Below the pieces are notes generated by a model. It was not told the origin of the DNA. It saw only the letters and a program-made list of their open reading frames with translations, and did no database searches. Of a stretch of 5,032 nucleotides of DNA, positions 1 through 4,010 are shown in pieces. The stretch covers positions 1-5,032 of the forward strand of contig JAUVWB010000151.1 of the NCBI GenBank assembly GCA_030604345.1, in the 5' to 3' direction. The position numbers and the translations under genes were made by a program. Source of the DNA: Desulfofustis sp. Lineage in GTDB: Bacteria > Desulfobacterota > Desulfobulbia > Desulfobulbales > Desulfocapsaceae. Each line of letters starts with the position of its first letter. Positions within the stretch are counted from its first letter, which is position 1.

Positions 1-19
1 CGCACTGGTTACAAAACAT
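1..19 (-). CDS. hcp: Hybrid cluster protein (Hcp), N-terminal fragment cut by the window edge
   Basis: Only six full codons are present, reading MFCNQC from an ATG at 19. This matches the well-known Hcp/prismane N-terminus (MFCxQCEQT), where these cysteines begin the N-terminal Fe-S cluster motif. A strong Shine-Dalgarno sequence lies 6 nt upstream, and a CRP/FNR-type palindrome sits further upstream in the position expected for an activator. Hcp proteins are cytoplasmic Fe-S/Fe-O-S enzymes of anaerobes, linked to NO and hydroxylamine reduction and to protein S-nitrosylation. The gene follows the methyltransferase on the same strand after about 250 bp, so it is probably a separate transcription unit in the same stress-response neighbourhood. 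The identification rests on a very short peptide plus context. The rest of the protein lies outside the window. Confidence 0.78.
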
Positions 20-25
20 GGAGCT

Positions 26-34
26 ACCTCCTTT
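26..34 (-). promoter_or_regulatory. Strong ribosome binding site of hcp
   Basis: The minus strand reads AAAGGAGGT here, an almost complete anti-16S match, with 6 nt between it and the ATG at 19. It fixes the hcp start and is the best Shine-Dalgarno sequence in the window, which suggests hcp is highly translated when induced. Confidence 0.85.
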
Positions 35-56
35 CTCTTTTTTTGGTTGAACTGCT

Positions 57-75
57 ATGAGGAATGTGGCCTCAT
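57..75 (-). repeat. Inverted repeat in the hcp leader
   Basis: ATGAGG and CCTCAT form a perfect 6-bp inverted repeat with a 7-nt spacer, about +12 to +30 from the predicted hcp transcription start. It could be a small leader hairpin or a downstream operator for a second regulator. It is short enough to be chance. Confidence 0.3.
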
Positions 76-80
76 CGTTG

Positions 81-107
81 CTTGTTGGGGAGATGATAAC
101 TTGTTGG
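81..107 (-). repeat. Direct repeat CCAACAAG flanking the hcp -10 element
   Basis: The minus strand carries CCAACAAG twice (100-107 and 81-88), 19 bp apart start to start, one copy on each side of the predicted -10 hexamer. The spacing is close to two helical turns, as for a tandem protein-binding site. No known regulator is recognised. The copies are only 8 bp long. Confidence 0.3.
93..98 (-). promoter_or_regulatory. Predicted -10 element of the hcp promoter
   Basis: The minus strand reads TATCAT, one mismatch from TATAAT, which predicts a transcription start near 86 and a leader of about 67 nt. The hexamer 17 bp upstream (AAGAAA at 116-121) is a poor -35 element and overlaps the edge of the palindrome. 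This is the usual arrangement for an activator-dependent promoter. Confidence 0.5.
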
Positions 108-120
108 TGGCAGGTTTTCT

Positions 121-134
121 TTGACCTAGGTCAA
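121..134. promoter_or_regulatory. CRP/FNR-family operator (HcpR-like), perfect palindrome
   Basis: TTGACCTAGGTCAA is a perfect 14-bp palindrome with the TTGAC-N4-GTCAA geometry of CRP/FNR-family sites (compare FNR TTGAT-N4-ATCAA). HcpR, a CRP/FNR-type regulator of hcp genes in deltaproteobacteria, is known to recognise closely related GTCAA-containing palindromes. The centre (127.5) lies at about -41.5 from the start predicted from the TATCAT -10 hexamer, the classic class II activator position. The palindrome and spacing are seen directly. Assigning it to HcpR is inference. Confidence 0.72.
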
Positions 135-141
135 TGGCCAG

Positions 142-169
142 AAAAAAAGAAGGTTTTTGCGTATTTTTT
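142..169. promoter_or_regulatory. Phased A/T tracts upstream of the hcp operator
   Basis: Three homopolymer tracts (A7 at 142-148, T5 at 154-158, T6 at 164-169 on the plus strand) have centres about 11 and 10.5 bp apart. They lie at about -56 to -84 from the predicted hcp start. Helically phased A/T tracts cause intrinsic DNA curvature and can act as an UP element for the RNA polymerase alpha subunit. The block stands out from the surrounding GC-rich DNA. Confidence 0.4.
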
Positions 170-170
170 A

Positions 171-270
171 TGGTTTGACGGTGGGGTTGTTTTTGATGTG
201 GCGCTGCGCGCGGTGGGGAGAGGGGTGCCGTTGTTATCGGGAACGCCTGGGGGCGGTGGTGAGGGGTATG
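171..270 (-). terminator. Candidate Rho-dependent termination region after the methyltransferase
   Basis: In the transcript direction these 100 nt, starting right after the methyltransferase stop, contain 51 C and only 13 G. They are largely unstructured apart from one short GCGC stretch. Such a C-over-G bubble with many YC dinucleotides is the recognised signature of Rho utilisation sites. No GC hairpin followed by a U-run is seen in the gap. Position fits: it would end the upstream operon before the regulated hcp promoter. No gene is seen in the gap between 20 and 270. Confidence 0.45.
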
Positions 271-1074
271 TTATGTGGTTTTGCTGGCGGTGATGAGGAG
301 CGTCGACTGCTCGTTGTTGCGGTAGGGGGTGGCGTCGAAGGAGGTGTGCCGGGTGCTGACGGTGAAGCCGGAATGGTGCAGCAGGTCCAACCAGTCGGCG
401 GCCGGATAGGCGGCCAGACGATGGTACTGGCGGTAATTCTCGTTAGCCCTGCCGTTGGGGAGAAAGCGCAGTTTGTAGCGTTCCTCGAGTGACAGGGAGT
501 GAGCCGAAGGATCGTAGCTGCGCAGGGTTTCCTTGACCAGTCTGCCGCCGGCGGGTAGATCGAACAGGGAAAATTGGAAGAAGCGCTGTCCGGGGTGATC
601 GATGAGGTTCTGGTCCGGGACGAACAGGTGCAGGAGCAGCAGACCGCCGGGGACCAGGACCGTACGTACCTCTTCCAGGCAGGAACGAATTGCCGCCTTC
701 CGGCCCAGCAGGTTCAGGGTATTCCAGGCGATGATCGCGGCGTCGAAGCGGCTGCGAAAACCAAGTCGGCACATGTCCATCTGGACGACCGGGGCGAGCC
801 GCTGGTTGCGGGAATCCTGGAGCATGGCCGGGGAGATGTCGATACCGACCACGGCAAAACCGGAACGGGTCAGGTAGTCGCTGATGCGCCCGGTGCCGCA
901 ACCGAGTTCCAATATCCGGTGGCAGCGGTGCTCAGTCAGGGTACTCCGATAATAGAGGCCGTCGCGCAGGTGGGTTGTTGCCAGCCTATAAAAGGAGGCG
1001 GCGAGTCCGGCCGGCAGCGGTTCAAAGTGTTCTTCGGGTTCCCGTTCGTAACCGATTGCGTCGTCTGTCTGCAT
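271..1074 (-). CDS. Class I SAM-dependent methyltransferase
   Basis: A 267-aa cytoplasmic protein with a Rossmann-type methyltransferase fold. Motif I is ILELGCGTG at residues 54-62 (E56, G58, G60, G62). The acidic residue ending the second strand, expected to bind the ribose of SAM, is D79 in GIDIS. D100 lies in the next motif. The PGG turn at 142-144 is the usual post-motif III feature. The C-terminal third (about 160-267) holds the variable substrate part and ends with the common closing strand (STLLITASK). The methyl acceptor cannot be told from sequence; the architecture fits small-molecule methyltransferases of the Methyltransf_25/11 type. It starts 48 nt after the four-cysteine protein and is the last gene of the apparent operon. 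Its Shine-Dalgarno sequence is weak (GAGAG about 10 nt upstream). A short inverted repeat (GCCGA/TCGGC, 1076-1092) ends one base before the ATG and may limit initiation. Confidence 0.88.
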   Translation of the reverse strand: MQTDDAIGYEREPEEHFEPLPAGLAASFYRLATTHLRDGLYYRSTLTEHRCHRILELGCGTGRISDYLTRSGFAVVGIDISPAMLQDSRNQRLAPVVQMDMCRLGFRSRFDAAIIAWNTLNLLGRKAAIRSCLEEVRTVLVPGGLLLLHLFVPDQNLIDHPGQRFFQFSLFDLPAGGRLVKETLRSYDPSAHSLSLEERYKLRFLPNGRANENYRQYHRLAAYPAADWLDLLHHSGFTVSTRHTSFDATPYRNNEQSTLLITASKTT

Positions 1075-1122
1075 GGCCGAAAGGCTCTCGGCGGGCGCCG
1101 CGAAGGGATGACAGGCCGCGTT

Positions 1123-1395
1123 TCAGTCGACGTAGCCGCCGTCGATGATGAAGCCGGGGTTGACCAAGGCCGGGTCGATACCGAGCTTGGCCATGGCGAA
1201 CATCCGAGCCACATCCAGGTTGAAATGGAGATACCAACCGCCCCGAACAGGGAACGCTTCGCCGTTTTTCAGGCCCTGCTCGATGCAGATGGGACAGTAG
1301 ACGCGGTCGACGACTTCGACCGGCATCCCTGTCCGAAAGGTGAGGGTCCGATGCTGTTTACCGCAGATGCAGGGTTTGTCGACAGTGATGCTCAT
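1123..1395 (-). CDS. Small four-cysteine protein, putative zinc- or iron-binding, function unknown
   Basis: A 90-aa protein I do not recognise as a named family. Four cysteines in two pairs, C9-x-C11 and C34-x2-C37 (CPIC), suggest a treble-clef or zinc-ribbon-like metal site. The sequence around the first pair, CICGKQH, resembles short zinc-finger knuckles. The C-terminal half (about 50-90) has no cysteine and appears to be an alpha/beta segment ending in GGYVD. There is no signal peptide or membrane segment. It lies 68 nt after the rhodanese-MBL gene and 48 nt before the methyltransferase. No Shine-Dalgarno sequence is visible; instead an 11-bp hairpin ends about 10 nt before the ATG, and a tiny frame overlaps the start by ATGA, so expression may depend on coupling or RNA structure. 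The CDS is supported by operon position and patterned cysteines. Confidence 0.78.
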   Translation of the reverse strand: MSITVDKPCICGKQHRTLTFRTGMPVEVVDRVYCPICIEQGLKNGEAFPVRGGWYLHFNLDVARMFAMAKLGIDPALVNPGFIIDGGYVD

Positions 1396-1430
1396 GGGTT
1401 CAATGCCGCAGGGATGCCGTCTCTGGTCAT
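1392..1430 (-). other. Possible 12-codon leader frame overlapping the next start by ATGA
   Basis: An ATG at 1430, preceded by CAGGG, opens a 12-codon frame (MTRDGIPAALNP) whose TGA overlaps the ATG of the four-cysteine protein as ATGA. Such an overlap is the classic geometry of translational coupling and could replace the missing Shine-Dalgarno sequence of that gene. The CAGGG is too close to the ATG for a good site and the frame lies inside a hairpin, so chance is quite possible. Confidence 0.22.
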
Positions 1431-1438
1431 CCCTGCGG
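1406..1438 (-). repeat. 11-bp perfect hairpin between the rhodanese-MBL gene and the four-cysteine gene
   Basis: CCGCAGGGATG and its exact complement CATCCCTGCGG are separated by an 11-nt loop, giving a GC-rich stem that should form in RNA. On the transcript it lies between the stop at 1464 and the ATG at 1395 and is followed by CATTGAACCC rather than a U-run, so it is not a typical intrinsic terminator. Likely roles are an mRNA stabiliser or processing site at the 3' end of the upstream message, or a structure that tunes translation of the downstream gene. It could also be one copy of a dispersed palindromic repeat. Confidence 0.7.
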
Positions 1439-1463
1439 GTCCGGGTGTGCGTGGGTTATCTTA

Positions 1464-2594
1464 CTATTTTTGCTGGGCCGCGTACGCGGAAGCGGCGCAT
1501 TCGTTTTTGCCCAGATCGAGGACTTCCGCCTCTTCATCATCGACTTGCGTGAGGTTGGCGTTGACCAGTCGAATGGTCGCATATTCGGGTGGTTGTTCGC
1601 GCATATTGGCCTTGATGAAGGCGAGAAAATCGTCCTTGTTGTAGGCGCATACCTTGTCCAACGGTTCGGCAAAGGTGAGTTTGTTGTTCGCCTCACTCCA
1701 GTCGATGAAATGCGCCGGCAGGATGGTCGTCGAACCGTCCATGGCCGCTACGTTTCTGATGGTGTCAAAGAGATAGTCGGACCATTCGTCGACTTTGCCG
1801 CCGAGGTCGGGGCGGCCGATGGATTTGATGAAGACGGTATCGCCGGCAATGAGATACCTGCTGTCGATGAGGAACATGGTGGAACCCGGGGTGTGGCCGG
1901 GGGCGAAGCGCACGGTGATGGCCGGACACCCGTTGCCGAAACCGATGTCGGCATCGTTTTGCAGTGGGACGTAGGGGATCTTGGCCTCCTTGAAATCGTT
2001 TTCGTTGGCAAAGATCCGGGCGCCGGTCTGTTCGCTGAGCAACCGGCTGCCGGCGATGTAATCGGCCTGCAGGTGAGTCTCCGCCGTCTGGACAATACGG
2101 CAGTTATGGTCATCGGCAAAGTTCCGGTAGAATTCGATGTTACGGGACGGATCGAAGAGCATCATCTGCTCACCGGCCATCAGGCCGTAGCTGCACGAAC
2201 CCTTGCCGGGGCGGATGAACTGGTAGAACTCGTAGGCCGGACCGAGGCAGAGCCGTTTGGGGACCAGCAGATTGCCCCAGGCTTTGATGCCGCCGGCCAG
2301 AAAACCCACATCGATGAAACCATTTTTTTCCAGAATTTCGGCCACATATTGGGCTGATCCCTCTTTGGCGCAGACGATGCGGATGGGAGTGTTCCTGGCG
2401 GGGAGGCGGGCGATGCATTCATCCTCTATCTCCATGAAATCGAAATAGGAGATATTCAACATGGTGAACGGGTACGGTCCTTCAACCTTGAATCGTTCAA
2501 AATCCGCCTTGTTACGGACGTCGAGCAGGACGAAGTCGGATTTTCCGGCGATCCACTGAAACAGATCACTTGCCTGGTAGGAAAAAAGTGCCAT
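1464..2594 (-). CDS. Rhodanese / metallo-beta-lactamase fusion, persulfide-dioxygenase-like
   Basis: A 376-aa cytoplasmic protein with an N-terminal rhodanese domain (about 5-110; LLDVR at 23-27, candidate catalytic Cys75 in CAKEGS) joined to a metallo-beta-lactamase domain (about 125-300). The MBL part resembles ETHE1/persulfide dioxygenases: H174 in ETHLQADY, H234 in PGHTPG, D252 in AGD, the GRPD arginine R261 and H295 in LPAH. These keep the ETHE1 2-His-1-Asp iron triad, but the usual HxHxDH motif is HxQxDY, so a second metal site is not expected. A C-terminal extension (300-376) carries Cys366 in KNECA. The likely role is oxidation or transfer of sulfane sulfur (persulfide, thiosulfate); this is inferred from family. 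Known persulfide dioxygenase-rhodanese fusions usually carry the rhodanese at the C-terminus, the opposite order. The start at 2594 is chosen because AAGGAG ends 6 nt before it; the ATG at 2600 abuts that sequence. Confidence 0.88.
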   Translation of the reverse strand: MALFSYQASDLFQWIAGKSDFVLLDVRNKADFERFKVEGPYPFTMLNISYFDFMEIEDECIARLPARNTPIRIVCAKEGSAQYVAEILEKNGFIDVGFLAGGIKAWGNLLVPKRLCLGPAYEFYQFIRPGKGSCSYGLMAGEQMMLFDPSRNIEFYRNFADDHNCRIVQTAETHLQADYIAGSRLLSEQTGARIFANENDFKEAKIPYVPLQNDADIGFGNGCPAITVRFAPGHTPGSTMFLIDSRYLIAGDTVFIKSIGRPDLGGKVDEWSDYLFDTIRNVAAMDGSTTILPAHFIDWSEANNKLTFAEPLDKVCAYNKDDFLAFIKANMREQPPEYATIRLVNANLTQVDDEEAEVLDLGKNECAASAYAAQQK

Positions 2595-2600
2595 TGCCAT

Positions 2601-2606
2601 CTCCTT
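2601..2606 (-). promoter_or_regulatory. Ribosome binding site deciding the rhodanese-MBL start
   Basis: AAGGAG on the minus strand directly touches the ATG at 2600 but is 6 nt from the in-frame ATG at 2594. Normal spacing therefore favours the second ATG, giving MALFSYQ as the N-terminus. Confidence 0.7.
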
Positions 2607-2617
2607 CGGGGGTGGTC

Positions 2618-3436
2618 TCAGCCGTTCTCTGCTTCGCTGAGGATGCGGTCAAGCTCTCGGGAGAGCTGGAGCAGGTGGTGGTGTTCGTCCTTGGCCATGT
2701 CACGGTAGAAAGCGCCGGCAGCATCGTTGTGATATTTGCGGGCCAGCCGTTGGTAGAGATCGAAGGCTTGGGCCTCCATTTTCATGCCCAATTGCAGAAC
2801 ATCCTCGACCGAACTCAGCTGGCCGCCGAAGATGTCGATCATTTCTGCAATGTTGAAGCCTCCCTCCATGGTATCCAGCGGCGTGGTGCCGCCACTCTGC
2901 TGGTATTTTTCCTGGAGCCGCGCCATGTGCCCATCCTCGAAACCGGCCAACTGCAGCAGCATGTCCCGTTCCGTTGCCAGAGATGCCTGTTCGGCCAGCG
3001 CCCGGTAAAACCGGCGCAGCCCGTTTTCCATCTGATAGGCCAGCTCGAAGGTTGTCGGAAAATTGCCGTTGGCGAAAAATTCGAGCCCGGCCTCGGCGTC
3101 GCCTTCGGCATGGACCCCTTGCCAGCCGAGGATGCCGCCGGTCATGTTGAAGACATATTTGATCCCGGCCTGGCCGAGGATCTGGCAACCGGCTTTGCTG
3201 CGCACACCGCTGCGGCAGTAAACGATGGTCGGTTTGTCCCGATTCAGCTCGCCGGCTCGGGATGACAACTCAGCCAGCGGCAACAGAATGGCTCCCGGCA
3301 GGTGGAATTGTTCGTACTCTTTCGGTTGACGGACATCGACCAGCTGGTAGCGGTCCGGCTCTCCGGATTCGATGAACTGCCGGGTCTCCTCGGCGGTGAC
3401 GTTTTCCGAGTCTTCAAAGAACGTTTCCCAATTCAT
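2618..3436 (-). CDS. Rhodanese / rubrerythrin-type ferritin-like diiron fusion
   Basis: A 272-aa cytoplasmic protein. Residues about 13-110 form a rhodanese domain (LVDVR at 32-36, active-site loop CRSGVRS starting at Cys74, second cysteine C84, and the GGILGW end motif at 100-105). Residues about 125-268 form a four-helix ferritin-like domain with the full carboxylate/histidine set of a diiron site: E137 (MENG), E167-x2-H170 (EDGH), E221 (MEAQA) and E251-x2-H254 (EHHH). Rubrerythrin-type centres reduce peroxide or react with O2; the rhodanese part would carry persulfide on Cys74. The fusion suggests sulfur transfer coupled to a diiron redox centre, but the substrate is unknown. No rubredoxin domain is present, so an electron donor must come from elsewhere. 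It lies 59 nt after the unknown 159-aa gene and 23 nt before the rhodanese-MBL gene. An AGGA about 8 nt upstream supports the ATG. Confidence 0.9.
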   Translation of the reverse strand: MNWETFFEDSENVTAEETRQFIESGEPDRYQLVDVRQPKEYEQFHLPGAILLPLAELSSRAGELNRDKPTIVYCRSGVRSKAGCQILGQAGIKYVFNMTGGILGWQGVHAEGDAEAGLEFFANGNFPTTFELAYQMENGLRRFYRALAEQASLATERDMLLQLAGFEDGHMARLQEKYQQSGGTTPLDTMEGGFNIAEMIDIFGGQLSSVEDVLQLGMKMEAQAFDLYQRLARKYHNDAAGAFYRDMAKDEHHHLLQLSRELDRILSEAENG

Positions 3437-3495
3437 AGTGTTGTTCCTGTGTCACAGTAGTCGTCGTGTTGCTTACTCCGGCCGACCGCAGCCGA

Positions 3496-3975
3496 TCAAC
3501 GGTGCAGCAGTACTGCTGTCTCCGGTTTGGCGGCAAAGCCTTCCAGGGAAAAGAGCCAAAAACGATCGGGCTGATCTTGGATGGCTTTTTCAGTTTGTTC
3601 GGTCAGCCAATGGCTGTCGTCCACCAGGTTGTAAAAGGCGGAATCGATGCCGATGAACCCGTCGAGAAAATGGGCGATGATATGGAGCACCTTGCTTTGA
3701 TACCCCTGGGGCAACTCTGCCAGGTCCTGCCGGGACTGGCAGCCGGCGGTACCCAATTCCCCGATGAATTGTTTCAGCAATCGGCGGTTCTCCGCCAACC
3801 CTTCGCTCAGTCGCTCCTGGAACGTTCCTGCCGCTGCCGCCAGGGGCGGTTCGGCGATGGAGATGCGATCGTAGCGGACGAGAGACGTGTTGTCAAAGAA
3901 ATGCCTGATCCTCTTTTCCGCATCGTTCTTGCTCTCAGCGGAGACGAGAATCAGATGTCTGGCCAGTACCTGCAT
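3496..3975 (-). CDS. Conserved-looking protein of unknown function, 159 aa
   Basis: Not recognised. The frame is open back to 4113, but that would overlap the flavodiiron gene by about 100 bases and add an Arg/Pro-rich shadow peptide. The ATG at 3975, 35 nt after the flavodiiron stop, gives a natural N-terminus MQVLARHLILVSAES that reads like a first beta strand. Visible features are an alpha/beta N-terminal part (about 1-45), a charged helical segment (50-75), a single cysteine (C79), and a His- and aromatic-rich stretch (98-123: HIIAHFLDGFIGIDS, then DDSHWL), followed by a tail with FWLFSLEGF at 139-147. There is no signal peptide or clear membrane helix. No good Shine-Dalgarno sequence precedes the ATG, so translation may be coupled to the upstream gene. 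Its place next to a flavodiiron gene suggests a role in the same stress response, but this is only context. Confidence 0.75.
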   Translation of the reverse strand: MQVLARHLILVSAESKNDAEKRIRHFFDNTSLVRYDRISIAEPPLAAAAGTFQERLSEGLAENRRLLKQFIGELGTAGCQSRQDLAELPQGYQSKVLHIIAHFLDGFIGIDSAFYNLVDDSHWLTEQTEKAIQDQPDRFWLFSLEGFAAKPETAVLLHR

Positions 3976-4010
3976 GTGGGCGTCGGTGAACGAAAGATTC
4001 GAGAACGGCG

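Noticed and set aside
215..266. G-quadruplex on the plus strand
   Set aside because: There are five G-runs of three or more, but the loops (3, 13, 7 and 9 nt) are mostly long; the bias is better explained as a C-rich Rho-type region of the minus-strand transcript.
57..492. Plus-strand frames across the hcp promoter region
   Set aside because: They cross the promoter and the 3' end of the methyltransferase, give low-complexity Gly/Val/Trp-rich peptides and lack ribosome sites.
1406..1438. Hairpin as an intrinsic terminator
   Set aside because: Neither strand shows a T-run after the stem, so it is listed as a hairpin or repeat only.
574..1644. Long plus-strand open frame of 356 codons
   Set aside because: It runs antisense across the methyltransferase, the four-cysteine gene and the end of the rhodanese-MBL gene, has no recognisable domain and is a GC-rich shadow. 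The plus-strand frames at 1470-2357, 2570-3265, 3466-4014 and 4020-4916 are rejected for the same reason.
3447..3457. Palindrome CTGTGTCACAG upstream of the rhodanese-ferritin gene
   Set aside because: Five-bp arms around a single base cannot form a hairpin, and it does not match a full regulator site; it overlaps the ribosome site region and is probably chance.
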